64,000 nucleotides of DNA from Opitutales bacterium (GTDB lineage: Bacteria; Verrucomicrobiota; Verrucomicrobiia; Opitutales; Seribacteraceae), in contig JAQWWZ010000059.1 of the NCBI GenBank assembly GCA_029254745.1, forward strand, positions 1 to 64,000, written 5' to 3'. The position numbers and the translations under genes were made by a program. This document shows, piece by piece, positions 1 to 8,618 of the stretch (position 1 is the first letter of the stretch; each line of letters starts with the position of its first letter). The notes below the pieces were generated by a model that had not been told where the DNA came from, made no database searches, and saw nothing but the letters and a program-made list of their open reading frames with translations.

Positions 1-153
1 ATATTCTTTTCTCCCGGAAGCGATCCCTATATCCAGGATCCCTACGAAAGGGGCGAGGATGAAGATGTCGACGACCATTACGATGAAATCGTTTCTTCGA
101 TTGGATACGGGTGTTCTAAGCTTTACGCACAACTTCCGTCTTTAATAGGCTAA
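1..153 (+). CDS. C-terminal fragment of an unknown protein
   Basis: An open frame runs in from the left edge and stops with TAA at 151-153, giving the last 50 residues of a protein whose start lies outside the window. The fragment has a very acidic patch (GEDEDVDDHYDE) followed by a short hydrophobic end (SLIG). No domain is recognisable in so short a piece. A small hairpin with a T run follows the stop directly, which supports this being a real gene end. Confidence 0.55.
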   Translation: MFFSPGSDPYIQDPYERGEDEDVDDHYDEIVSSIGYGCSKLYAQLPSLIG

Positions 154-173
154 GTTGTCTCACAACAGTTTTT
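154..173 (+). terminator. Weak intrinsic terminator after the first partial gene
   Basis: GTTGT and ACAAC form a 5-bp stem with a 3-base loop directly after the TAA stop, followed by AG and five T. The stem is short and not GC-rich, so this is a weak candidate. Confidence 0.35.
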
Positions 174-342
174 GGCACAACATAAGACTGACGCAAAGGT
201 CTTTCGGCATTGCCTAATTACGGCTAATTCTATTTTATAGAAATTGTGGTTGGGACATATGTTTAAAATTTAGTTGGGTTATTTAAATAACAAACTAATT
301 AAATTCTACTCTGTTTCATTATAGTATTTATACTTTTGTTCG

Positions 343-378
343 TATCCGGCGTTCGGGGGTTTGTATAACTTCCGGATA
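343..378 (+). promoter_or_regulatory. Inverted repeat in the helicase leader
   Basis: TATCCGG (343-349) and CCGGATA (372-378) are perfect 7-base complements separated by 22 bases. The right arm ends five bases before the ATG of the RNA helicase, so a folded leader would place the start codon at the base of a hairpin. No Shine-Dalgarno sequence is visible there. A role in controlling translation, for example in the cold, is inference only. Confidence 0.35.
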
Positions 379-383
379 AACCA

Positions 384-1703
384 ATGAAAAATAATAACGA
401 ACAAAATGAGGTTCCCTCCAACGCGGAACTGTTACAAGGAGTGTTCCAAGAATACTGTGCGGAAATCAAGAAGGCACTTATTGAACAGTCCTATACTAAG
501 CCAACTCCAATCCAAGAGCAATGCATGCATCCCATTTCTGAAGGAAAGGATGTTATTGGAATTGCCCAAACAGGAACTGGGAAGACGGCAGCATTTTCTC
601 TTCCTCTGTTACAAAGAATGCAGGCAAACGATCGTCAGTTCAAAACTCGAAACCCAAAGGTTTTAATGCTTGCACCCACTCGTGAACTTGCCTCTCAAAT
701 TGGAGAAAGTATAGAAAAATATGGCACTAACCTTCCCTTCCGACATACAGTTATTTTTGGAGGTGTCGGACAAAAACCGCAGGTAAATGCATTGCGAAGA
801 GGAGTAAACATTCTAGTTGCTACTCCGGGTAGGTTAATCGATTTAATGGATCAGGGCTATATCCATCTTGAAGAAATCTCCTGTTTTATTCTTGATGAGG
901 TGGATCGTATGCTAGACATGGGATTCATTCATGCAATTCGAAGGATTCTCAAGGTCGTTCCTGAAGATAGACAAACCTTATTTTTCTCCGCAACCATGCC
1001 CCCGGCAATGGAGAAACTCGCACTTTCGATGGTGCGGAAAAATCCTATTCGGGTTTCAATCGCTCCCAAAGAGCCTGCTGTGGACAGAATCAAACAATCT
1101 CTTTTTCGAGTTCCCAAAAGTAGTAAATTAAATCTGCTACTCAAACTTTTTGAAAATGAAGATTTAAAAAAAGTGGTTGTTTTTACCCAGATGAAACACA
1201 TGGCAAACCGAGTGGCAAAAAAGCTCCAAAGTGTAGAAATCTCCTGTGCTGCAATTCATGGAAATAAAAGCCAGGCCGCTCGAACCAAGGCACTACAGAA
1301 CTTTAAAAGCGGTTCTTCCCGCGCATTAATTGCAACTGATGTGGCAGCACGTGGATTGGATATCAATAATGTGACACATGTTATTAATTTTGACCTACCA
1401 GTGGAAGCAGAAACCTATGTCCATAGGATTGGTCGTACCGCCCGTGCGGGAGCAGAAGGTGAGGCATTTTCATTTTGTGGCAAAGATGAGGCGGACCAAC
1501 TGAAAAGTATCGAGAGATTACTTCGTAAACCAATACCAGAAATGGAAACCCCAGAATTGCCAAAAGTGGAAAGTAAAAACAGAGAGGATGAATTTTCAAA
1601 CAGAAGCAGACCTCCGCAGAGAAGGTTTTCAAGGAAACCGAATTCGAATAATTCTTCATCCTCCCAAAACAGACCGCGAAATCGCTCCAGGAATCGACAT
1701 TAA
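384..1703 (+). CDS. rhlE: DEAD-box ATP-dependent RNA helicase, RhlE type
   Basis: This enzyme unwinds RNA duplexes using ATP, with likely roles in ribosome assembly or RNA decay. The 439-residue protein has the family motifs in order: Q motif region TKPTPIQ (38-44), Walker A AQTGTGKT (61-68), PTRELA (98-103), TPGR (147-150), motif II (171-174), SAT (202-204), then ARGLDI and HRIGRTAR in the second RecA domain. Motif II reads DEVD rather than DEAD; Asp-Glu and the last Asp are kept, so activity is expected. The C-terminal ~50 residues are rich in Arg, Asn and Ser, typical of an RNA-binding tail. The exact subfamily is uncertain. The gene appears to stand alone, with a leader hairpin just upstream. 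Confidence 0.93.
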   Translation: MKNNNEQNEVPSNAELLQGVFQEYCAEIKKALIEQSYTKPTPIQEQCMHPISEGKDVIGIAQTGTGKTAAFSLPLLQRMQANDRQFKTRNPKVLMLAPTRELASQIGESIEKYGTNLPFRHTVIFGGVGQKPQVNALRRGVNILVATPGRLIDLMDQGYIHLEEISCFILDEVDRMLDMGFIHAIRRILKVVPEDRQTLFFSATMPPAMEKLALSMVRKNPIRVSIAPKEPAVDRIKQSLFRVPKSSKLNLLLKLFENEDLKKVVVFTQMKHMANRVAKKLQSVEISCAAIHGNKSQAARTKALQNFKSGSSRALIATDVAARGLDINNVTHVINFDLPVEAETYVHRIGRTARAGAEGEAFSFCGKDEADQLKSIERLLRKPIPEMETPELPKVESKNREDEFSNRSRPPQRRFSRKPNSNNSSSSQNRPRNRSRNRH

Positions 1704-1869
1704 GGAGAATTAAATCAGACTGGTTGAATTATATTTTTCAAGGGAAGCAGGAAATCCATTTAATTCAGTAAATTAGCTTTTTCCTGTCTTACTGTAAGGC
1801 ACCTATTTAATATTCATATTGAAACCGTGAGTTCGTTACATATACCAATTACAAACGGATAATTCCCTC

Positions 1870-2772
1870 ATGAGTTTAACTTGTAAATCAATTGTAAACA
1901 GTAAATTTTTCCAATGGGTTATACTGGTAACCATTATTCTTGCAGGAGTAGTAGTTGGCATACAAACCTTCAAAGAATTTGCGATGGAGCATGCCATCGT
2001 ACTTCATACTTTGGATTCAATAATTTTGGGCGTTTTTGTGATTGAGGCAGTCATTAAAATTCTCGCGGAAGGAAATCGTCCTCAAAATTATTTTAAGAAC
2101 CCATGGAATATTTTTGATTTTAGTATTGTCGTTGCCTGCTTGCTGGGTCCCGTTATCCATTTTGGTGCGGATTTTCTTCCCGTTCTTCGATTAGCCCGTA
2201 TTCTACGAGTCCTTCGCTTGGTATCGGCAGTTCCAAAACTTCAACTCCTTGTCAGTTGCTTACTGAGAAGCCTGCCATCCATGTTCTATGTCAGTATCCT
2301 GCTTTTTCTTCTTTTTTACATCTATGGCACGATGGCGGTATTTTTATATGCGGAAAATGACCCTATACACTTTAGGAATCTCCAAACTTCTATTCTCTCT
2401 CTCTTTCGAATCGTTACTTTAGAGGATTGGACAGATGTAATGTATATTAACATGTATGGCTCGGAAAACTACGGTTACAATTCCAACGATCTAGGCAAGT
2501 GGACCCCCATTTCATCTGCCTCGCCTCTTGGAGCAGCTTTATTCTTTGTCAGCTTTGTATTAATAGGAACCATGATTGTACTGAATTTGGTAATCGGTGT
2601 CATTATGAACAGCATGGAAGAATCGAATGCTGAAATGAAAATTAAACAAGAGATAATCCGTAGAAAAACCAGTCCTGAACCCCTGCGCGACGGAATTCAC
2701 GACTTACAGTTACAAATGGAAACAATTGCCGGGGAAATAGAAGTAATTAAGAAGTTACTAGAAGAAAAGTAA
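1870..2772 (+). CDS. Single-domain voltage-gated cation channel (NaChBac family)
   Basis: This is a six-helix ion channel subunit expected to form a homotetramer in the inner membrane. Of its 300 residues, S1-S3 occupy about 17-95. S4 carries Arg at 107, 110, 113 and 116, spaced every third residue as in voltage sensors. S5 is about 135-160 and S6 about 218-247, and a cytoplasmic helix with heptad-like pattern ends the protein (about 276-298), as in the tetramerising tail of the family. The selectivity filter is TLEDWTD (183-189), where sodium channels of the family have TLESW followed by A/S-S/M. The extra acids at 186 and 189 resemble the calcium-selective filters made by mutation (TLDDWAD or TLDDWSD). 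A long loop with YGYNSND separates filter and S6. Ion preference is inferred, not shown. Confidence 0.9.
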   Translation: MSLTCKSIVNSKFFQWVILVTIILAGVVVGIQTFKEFAMEHAIVLHTLDSIILGVFVIEAVIKILAEGNRPQNYFKNPWNIFDFSIVVACLLGPVIHFGADFLPVLRLARILRVLRLVSAVPKLQLLVSCLLRSLPSMFYVSILLFLLFYIYGTMAVFLYAENDPIHFRNLQTSILSLFRIVTLEDWTDVMYINMYGSENYGYNSNDLGKWTPISSASPLGAALFFVSFVLIGTMIVLNLVIGVIMNSMEESNAEMKIKQEIIRRKTSPEPLRDGIHDLQLQMETIAGEIEVIKKLLEEK

Positions 2773-2932
2773 CCCAGTCAGAGTTGAAACCAAAACCACA
2801 GCAAGCAACCTGTTACTTTGCAAAATCTTTCATTTTGTAAATTCAGTTCATTATCCACTAGTACAAAAAGCGGGGTTTGCTTTTGCCAAATCCAAACAAT
2901 GTCTTCATCTTAATTCTTACTTAATTTAAAAA

Positions 2933-5506
2933 ATGGCAGACGAAGACAAACAATACGATTTTCTCGTAATCGAGAAAAAATGGCAAAAATTTTGGGAAGA
3001 AGAAAAGACTTTCCGGGCGGAGGATAATTCAGAAAAACCAAAGTTCTATGCATTAGATATGTTCCCCTACCCCTCAGGTGCCGGTTTGCATATTGGACAC
3101 CCAGAAGGTTATGTCGCATCTGATATTCTCGCTCGATACAAGAAAGCATGCGGTTTTAATGTTCTTCATCCTATGGGTTGGGATGCTTTTGGTCTACCTG
3201 CAGAACAATACGCAATTAAAACTGGTACCCACCCATCGGTTACCACTCAGGAAAATGTAGATAATTTTAGACGACAAATTAAAAGTATCGGATTTGCAAT
3301 CGACTGGGATCGTGAAATTAACACGACCGATCCCGACTATTATCGATGGACCCAGTGGATTTTCTTAAAACTTTTCCAGAGGGGGCTTGCCTATGTAGCT
3401 GAAAAACCGGTTTGGTGGTGTCCCAATTTACTTGCTGTTCTCGCAAATGAGGAAGTGGTCAATGGAAAATCTGAAGTGGGTGGTCATCCGGTGGAAAGGC
3501 GAAACCTAAGACAGGTAGTTCTTCGCATTACAGCCTATGCAGAAAAGTTAATCGCTGGATTGGACGATCTCGATTGGCCGAATTCTACCAAGCGACAACA
3601 AAAGGCATGGATTGGACGATCAGAGGGTGCCGAGGTTCAATTTTCGATCGAGGGGATGGAAGAGAAATTAGAAGTCTACACCACTCGGCCCGATACTCTT
3701 TTCGGTGCTACTTACATGGTGGTAGCTCCTGAACACGCACTACTCGAAAAGCTTGTCATTGCAGAAAAGAAGGAGGAAGTAAAAAACTACACCGAAGCAG
3801 CCGCAAAAAAAAGTGATCTCGACCGGACCGACCTTGCCAAGGATAAGTCAGGGGTATTTACCGGTAGTTACTGTATCAATCCAGTAAACGATAAAAAAGT
3901 TCCGATCTGGGTTGCGGACTATGTACTCATAACCTACGGCACCGGTGCAATCATGGCGGTGCCTGGTCATGATGAAAGAGACTTCGAATTTGCGGAAAAG
4001 TTTGGTATACCTATCAAGCGGGTTCTCGTCGGTAAGGATGGCGATGAAGAAAAAGCCAAGCTCCCCTATTCTGGGCCAGGTATCATGGTCAATTCCAGAG
4101 AATATAACGGAATGGAAGCGAATGAATGCAAGGCGAAGATCATTTCTGAAATTGAATCGAAGGGGATCGGGAAAGGAGCGGTAAATTATAAATTACGCGA
4201 TTGGATTTTTTCGCGCCAACGTTATTGGGGAGAACCAATCCCACTAGTTTGGGTATCTCAACAGGATTTTGAAAAAGCAAAGGCAACCACCGGAGTGATT
4301 CGCGATCTTTTACCAGAGGAACCGGTTACTTCCCATAAGGATGGTGTAACATGTTATGCACTACCACTGCCAGAGTCTCAACTTCCTTTACGATTACCCG
4401 ATGTTGAAAAATATCAGCCATCCGGAACCGGGGAAAGCCCGCTGGCCACAATTCCTGACTGGCTCGAAATTTGGTTTAATCTTTCCACCGGTCATTCACT
4501 TTCCCGAAGCGAATCCAAGCCAGATGGAGAAAACTGGGTACCCGCAACCCGGGAGACTAATACAATGCCACAATGGGCGGGGTCTTGCTGGTACCACCTT
4601 CGCTATCTCGATCCAAATAATACTGAGAACCTTGTTGATTCTGAAAAAGAAGCGTACTGGGGAGGACCAGATTTCTATATCGGTGGAGCAGAACATGCGG
4701 TACTTCACCTGCTTTATGCTCGCTTTTGGCATCGATTCCTTCACGACGAAGGGGTACTCGCTCACCCTGAACCGTATAAGAAATTATTTCACCAAGGCTT
4801 AATTTTAGGTGAAGACGGCAACAAAATGTCAAAAAGTGTAGGCAATGTGGTCAGTCCAGATGTGGTGATTGATGCCTATGGTGCCGACTCTCTCCGACTT
4901 TTTGAAATGTTTCTCGGTCCACTGGAAGCGGTCAAGCCGTGGAGTGAAAAGGGAATTGAAGGAGTACATCGATTCCTCAAAAAAGTTTTTCGTGAAGCAA
5001 GTTCTTCGGAAAAGCACTCAACAAGCGATGAAAAGAATCCTGAAACCCTTCGGCTTTTACACGAAACTATTCTCAAAGTAACGGAGTCAATTGAAGATCT
5101 GCGTTTCAATGTCGCAATATCTCAAATGATGATTTTGGCGAACCATCTGCAAAAAATGGAAATTTTTTCTGCCGAGACAATCAAAATACTATTACAGCTT
5201 CTTGCCCCCCTTGCTCCGCACTTATCTGAAGAGCTATGGCAGATATTGGGAGGTACCGAGTCAATCGTGAGCCAACCATGGCCAGTCGCTCGTAAAGAAC
5301 TCCTGGTAAGCGATGAAATAACCATCGTCTTTCAGGTAAATGGTAAACTTCGAGGAGAGGCAAATTTTGCCAAAGGTGCAAGCAAAGAAGAAATCATCTC
5401 CACTGCCAAGAAACATCAGAAAGTCCTGGCATTCACAACCGGAAAAGAAATCATGAAGGAAATTTATGTTCCGGGGAAACTAGTAAACCTTGCCGTAAAA
5501 GGCTAA
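2933..5506 (+). CDS. leuS: Leucine-tRNA ligase
   Basis: Class I aminoacyl-tRNA synthetase that charges tRNA-Leu in the cytoplasm. The 857-residue length is normal. The HIGH signature appears as LHIGH (52-56) and the KMSKS loop as KMSKS (631-635). The threonine-rich editing motif TTRPDTLFGATY of the CP1 domain is present, so hydrolytic proofreading should be intact. The C-terminal anticodon-binding helical domain and the small final domain are complete. It lies 10 bases upstream of lpxI on the same strand, so the two may be cotranscribed. Confidence 0.98.
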   Translation: MADEDKQYDFLVIEKKWQKFWEEEKTFRAEDNSEKPKFYALDMFPYPSGAGLHIGHPEGYVASDILARYKKACGFNVLHPMGWDAFGLPAEQYAIKTGTHPSVTTQENVDNFRRQIKSIGFAIDWDREINTTDPDYYRWTQWIFLKLFQRGLAYVAEKPVWWCPNLLAVLANEEVVNGKSEVGGHPVERRNLRQVVLRITAYAEKLIAGLDDLDWPNSTKRQQKAWIGRSEGAEVQFSIEGMEEKLEVYTTRPDTLFGATYMVVAPEHALLEKLVIAEKKEEVKNYTEAAAKKSDLDRTDLAKDKSGVFTGSYCINPVNDKKVPIWVADYVLITYGTGAIMAVPGHDERDFEFAEKFGIPIKRVLVGKDGDEEKAKLPYSGPGIMVNSREYNGMEANECKAKIISEIESKGIGKGAVNYKLRDWIFSRQRYWGEPIPLVWVSQQDFEKAKATTGVIRDLLPEEPVTSHKDGVTCYALPLPESQLPLRLPDVEKYQPSGTGESPLATIPDWLEIWFNLSTGHSLSRSESKPDGENWVPATRETNTMPQWAGSCWYHLRYLDPNNTENLVDSEKEAYWGGPDFYIGGAEHAVLHLLYARFWHRFLHDEGVLAHPEPYKKLFHQGLILGEDGNKMSKSVGNVVSPDVVIDAYGADSLRLFEMFLGPLEAVKPWSEKGIEGVHRFLKKVFREASSSEKHSTSDEKNPETLRLLHETILKVTESIEDLRFNVAISQMMILANHLQKMEIFSAETIKILLQLLAPLAPHLSEELWQILGGTESIVSQPWPVARKELLVSDEITIVFQVNGKLRGEANFAKGASKEEIISTAKKHQKVLAFTTGKEIMKEIYVPGKLVNLAVKG

Positions 5507-5516
5507 TCTTTGAGTA

Positions 5517-6359
5517 ATGAGTCGTTTTTTGCCCGACAACTTTGACGCCAGCAAACCGCTTGTTCTTATTGCGGGGAAAGGAACCTATCCTATTTTACTT
5601 GCGGAACGAGCTCGGTCTGCCGGAATTACGATCCGACTGATCGAATTGGGCGGAGAAACATCAGAGAAGTTAATTCATTCATTCCCTGACCGTGAACGAT
5701 CCGCAGTGAAGGTCGGACAGATCGGAAAACTTCTCAAGGAATTAAAAAATTTCAATGCCGGTTATGCGGTAATGGCAGGACAGGTAACCCCAGGAAAACT
5801 CTTTCGCGGATTACACCCTGACCTTAAAGCCATCCGTATGCTTGCCGGACTGAATCGAAAAAATGCGGAAACTATTTTTGGAGCAATTGGAGATGAAATC
5901 GAAAATGTGGGCGTGCACCTTCTAGATGCCCGTGTCTTTATGGATGAGGACTTAGCCGACGAAGGGGTAATGGTGAAAGGACAAGAAAAGATTGATCCAG
6001 AGCACCTCGCTCATGGTATTGAAATCGCCCGCGAAAATGCCCGTTTGGATGTAGGACAGGGAGTGGTGGTAAGCCGAGGGACAGTACTCGCCGTAGAAGC
6101 TTTCGAGGGCACAAATACCATGCTCGAACGTGCCGGAAAGTTTGGTGCAAAGAATTGCCTATTTATAAAGCTTGGAAAACCCAAACAAGATACTCGATTT
6201 GATGTGCCCGTCTTTGGACATCAAACCCTGCAAGTTATGAAAGAAGCGGGCATTGGGAACGCGGCCATGGAACCTGGTTCCGTTCTGCTATTGGATAAGC
6301 CTTCCGTCACGGAAACCGCAAAATCCTTTGGAATTGGGCTTTCTGGATTGTATTTCTAG
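5517..6359 (+). CDS. lpxI: UDP-2,3-diacylglucosamine pyrophosphatase LpxI (DUF1009)
   Basis: LpxI hydrolyses UDP-2,3-diacylglucosamine to lipid X and UMP, the step before LpxB in lipid A synthesis, and replaces LpxH in many non-enteric bacteria. The 280-residue protein matches the family in length and layout. An N-terminal nucleotide-binding segment has LIAGKGTYP (17-25), MAGQVTP (86-92) sits mid-protein, and the conserved block QDTRFDVPVFG (224-234) contains Asp225, the position of the known catalytic Asp in the Caulobacter enzyme. The substrate for lpxB, encoded near 54 kb, would come from this enzyme. It follows leuS after 10 bases. Confidence 0.92.
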   Translation: MSRFLPDNFDASKPLVLIAGKGTYPILLAERARSAGITIRLIELGGETSEKLIHSFPDRERSAVKVGQIGKLLKELKNFNAGYAVMAGQVTPGKLFRGLHPDLKAIRMLAGLNRKNAETIFGAIGDEIENVGVHLLDARVFMDEDLADEGVMVKGQEKIDPEHLAHGIEIARENARLDVGQGVVVSRGTVLAVEAFEGTNTMLERAGKFGAKNCLFIKLGKPKQDTRFDVPVFGHQTLQVMKEAGIGNAAMEPGSVLLLDKPSVTETAKSFGIGLSGLYF

Positions 6360-6367
6360 GGTTTTAA

Positions 6368-6386
6368 TACAGCTAATTCAGCTGTA
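6368..6386. repeat. Perfect 7-bp inverted repeat after lpxI
   Basis: TACAGCT, a 5-base spacer and AGCTGTA form a perfect hairpin nine bases after the lpxI stop. No T run follows, so it is either a weak terminator or an operator for the downstream secreted-protein gene. Confidence 0.4.
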
Positions 6387-6441
6387 AACTATACCAAAAA
6401 AAGATATTGATTTATCTTATTAAATCGCTCATGACAATACC

Positions 6442-8340
6442 ATGAAAATAAACCAAAAACTCTTTTTTTATAGCTTACTCCTCTTTTGTTTCTTACTCAA
6501 CTCGCCCGTCTTTGCAAATGCACCCAGCTCTTTGAGTGGAAAGAAAATCACGATTACTGTGCCCTCTAAGGACTATGATATGGAGTGGTATGTGCTCGAG
6601 GATGGAACAAAAGCCTGGCTTCATGAGCTTGAAGATGGGGAATGGGAACTTGATCTTTTAACCTGGAGCAAGACATCTTCGAATCAAGGTACAATACAAC
6701 TTGGAGTACCATCTGATTATATTGGTGTGCAGATGACTTTTTATTCATCCTCTGCTGGATCTTTTACCTACAACCTGCACGAATCCGATAATGGTGGACC
6801 GGTCCAAATCGTAGACAGTGGGTCTGGGACCTTTACCTCCACTGACTTTGATATTTCAGAAATCCCATTTGACAACTATTTTGAAGATCAATTTTCCGAC
6901 CAACAAATTAGCCAAGCGATTTGGCCATTAGGAACAGCTTATGGCATAACCATTGGATTAAACAACAACAGCTTACAACTTACTGGCACTCTCAATGATT
7001 CGGGGGATGATTATGACCAACGTTGGTATGCTTTTTCTGCAAGCTCGATTTTATCTACTGCCAATGATTGGAAAGTGAGCGGCTCCTCCTTTGCAAAAAT
7101 TGATGTCCAAAATGACTTCCTGAATTATCAGGCGGCTACCGGGGTTGAACTTAGAAATTCTAAAACAACCGGTCTAGAATTTGAGATATCGATAGGCCTT
7201 TCTTCACGGGGCATAATGAGTGAAATTTATGTAGGTGATTTTGGTACTTATGATTCACAATATCATTCAATTGGTATCGGTAGTGGGGTGGTGGAAGAAG
7301 GAAGTTTCAGAGTAGTGAATGACTCCTCAAATAAAATTCTTACCACCCAATACCTGTCAGGAAGTGAATGGCAAAGTTTATATGAACTGCATTGGGATAC
7401 GGGCGTTTTAAATGACAAAATTAACAACTCTGAAATCCAACTAAATAATTGGACTTCTTTTTCCTCGGAATATGTTCTTCCTGTAATGGATTTCTCCATT
7501 CCTCACACTAACGCCAATTGGAATGGTGAAAATATAGAGGTAATCCCGCTTGAGGAAGGCGAATTGGGCTTCACAAGTTTTTCTGTAACAGAGGAAACAT
7601 CGGAGCCCATCCCCGAATACGCTCCAGCTTCTTTAGCAGGAAAGATCTACCAAGGTTCTCTTAATGACACATACCAGTTTGTAGACGAAAGCAAGGCCAT
7701 CTTTTATCACCAAGAATCCAGCTTTCAGAATAGCGAGATCTCAAATGTAACCTATACTTGGTCTGCCAGCGGAAAGTCCGGCACTCTAACCACCAGTTTG
7801 GATGAAACCACCACGCTGTCCTTTAGCTCAACATCTGAAGGGACTTTCCAATGGCAGGAAAACGGAGGATCCAGTACTAACGGCAGCTTTACTCTTACGG
7901 ATGCCTCTTCCGGTTATGCGCCTTTGAGTCTAGAGGGAGATTCCATGATAGTTGGTACAAAGACCTATATTTTTAAGGAAAATGGCATTGTCACGATTCG
8001 ATCTACCACAGGCTCAGTGGATTCCACCTATGGCTTCGTAAAATCCGAAAATAATGAAATTGTTTTTACCACCCCGACCGATGTTAATGGGGTAACAAGC
8101 ACACTTTATAAAATGATATTTTCATCCACCGGTGCAGGAAGTCTTTACGAAGGTGGAAGCGGAAGTTTTAAGTACTTTATCGATGGCAGTAATCAGCCCT
8201 CCAGCAAAGGCTGGATGTGGTTTGATCAGTACCCCTGGGTTTATTCCGAAATTGAAGAGGGATGGCTTTATTTTCACCCAACGGGGTCTAAAATAATGGC
8301 CTATAGTTCCAAAGACCAAATTTGGAGAGAAATGGAATAA
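6442..8340 (+). CDS. Secreted protein with repeated beta modules and aromatic C-terminal motif
   Basis: I cannot assign a function. The 632-residue protein starts with a clear signal peptide (about 1-26, ending VFANA), so it is exported. A short phrase of the form AP-x-SL-x-G occurs at 27, 394 and 493, each time opening a Ser/Thr/Gly-rich stretch of alternating polar and hydrophobic residues that looks like beta sheet. The spacing from the second to the third copy is 99 residues, suggesting modules of about 100. Residues 145-385 form a separate part that resembles a lectin- or laminin-type sandwich in composition only. The protein ends with GWMWFDQYPWVYS and a second aromatic cluster GWLYF, a tail I recall from many exported Opitutae proteins. 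It is probably cell-surface or extracellular. Confidence 0.7.
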   Translation: MKINQKLFFYSLLLFCFLLNSPVFANAPSSLSGKKITITVPSKDYDMEWYVLEDGTKAWLHELEDGEWELDLLTWSKTSSNQGTIQLGVPSDYIGVQMTFYSSSAGSFTYNLHESDNGGPVQIVDSGSGTFTSTDFDISEIPFDNYFEDQFSDQQISQAIWPLGTAYGITIGLNNNSLQLTGTLNDSGDDYDQRWYAFSASSILSTANDWKVSGSSFAKIDVQNDFLNYQAATGVELRNSKTTGLEFEISIGLSSRGIMSEIYVGDFGTYDSQYHSIGIGSGVVEEGSFRVVNDSSNKILTTQYLSGSEWQSLYELHWDTGVLNDKINNSEIQLNNWTSFSSEYVLPVMDFSIPHTNANWNGENIEVIPLEEGELGFTSFSVTEETSEPIPEYAPASLAGKIYQGSLNDTYQFVDESKAIFYHQESSFQNSEISNVTYTWSASGKSGTLTTSLDETTTLSFSSTSEGTFQWQENGGSSTNGSFTLTDASSGYAPLSLEGDSMIVGTKTYIFKENGIVTIRSTTGSVDSTYGFVKSENNEIVFTTPTDVNGVTSTLYKMIFSSTGAGSLYEGGSGSFKYFIDGSNQPSSKGWMWFDQYPWVYSEIEEGWLYFHPTGSKIMAYSSKDQIWREME

Positions 8341-8360
8341 TTTTAGAGTAGAAAATGGAT

Positions 8361-8543
8361 GACTTCCGCCTTCGCCGTGTATCGCATTCATCAGTTATAT
8401 GACCTTCAAGATCTAGGTGGGTACCCTCGCACCGCCCTTAGTCTTCCGATTTACGGCATGACTGCAAACGATTGTCGATGAGTTCCCTGAGTGATAGGAG
8501 TAAGGAAAAGAACCAACGAGACTTCTCGAACGACGCAGAAATC
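8361..8543 (-). ncRNA. ssrS: Candidate 6S RNA
   Basis: The minus-strand stretch of 183 nt has the size and architecture of 6S RNA, which binds sigma-70 RNA polymerase. Its first bases GATTTCTGC pair with its last GCGGAAGTC, and the next GTCGT pairs with ACGGC, leaving a four-base bulge (GAAG) on the 3' side. That makes a long closing stem with a one-sided bulge. The 3' half contains a small hairpin ACCT...AGGT, as seen next to the central bubble of known 6S RNAs. A sigma-70 promoter is correctly placed before base 8543. No protein frame of note fills the region. The identification rests on fold, size and promoter; a different structured RNA remains possible. Confidence 0.6.
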
Positions 8544-8549
8544 AAGAAC

Positions 8550-8580
8550 ATTATCCTATTAAAAAAAACTCAGGGGTCAA
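8550..8580 (-). promoter_or_regulatory. Sigma-70 promoter for the 6S-like RNA
   Basis: On the minus strand TTGACC (8580-8575) is a 5/6 match to the -35 box and GATAAT (8555-8550) a 5/6 match to the -10 box, with a 19-base spacer. TAGGAT (8558-8553) with a 16-base spacer is an alternative. Six bases after GATAAT lies G8543, the 5' end predicted from the RNA closing stem. The -35 box sits inside the terminator hairpin of the upstream gene. Confidence 0.6.
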
Positions 8581-8597
8581 GTTGTACTTGCCTGAGT
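8561..8597 (-). terminator. Intrinsic terminator of the membrane-anchored protein gene
   Basis: On the minus strand ACTCAGG pairs with CCTGAGT, and inside them CAAGT pairs with ACTTG across a three-base loop, with a small GGT bulge on the plus-strand left side. Eight T follow. The hairpin lies 22 bases after the stop of the 8619-9404 gene. Confidence 0.75.
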
Positions 8598-8618
8598 CTC
8601 TATGGCTTGCCTATTTTC

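Noticed and set aside
174-190. TGGCAC near 175 as half of a sigma-54 promoter
   Set aside because: No TTGCA-type element follows at the required spacing.
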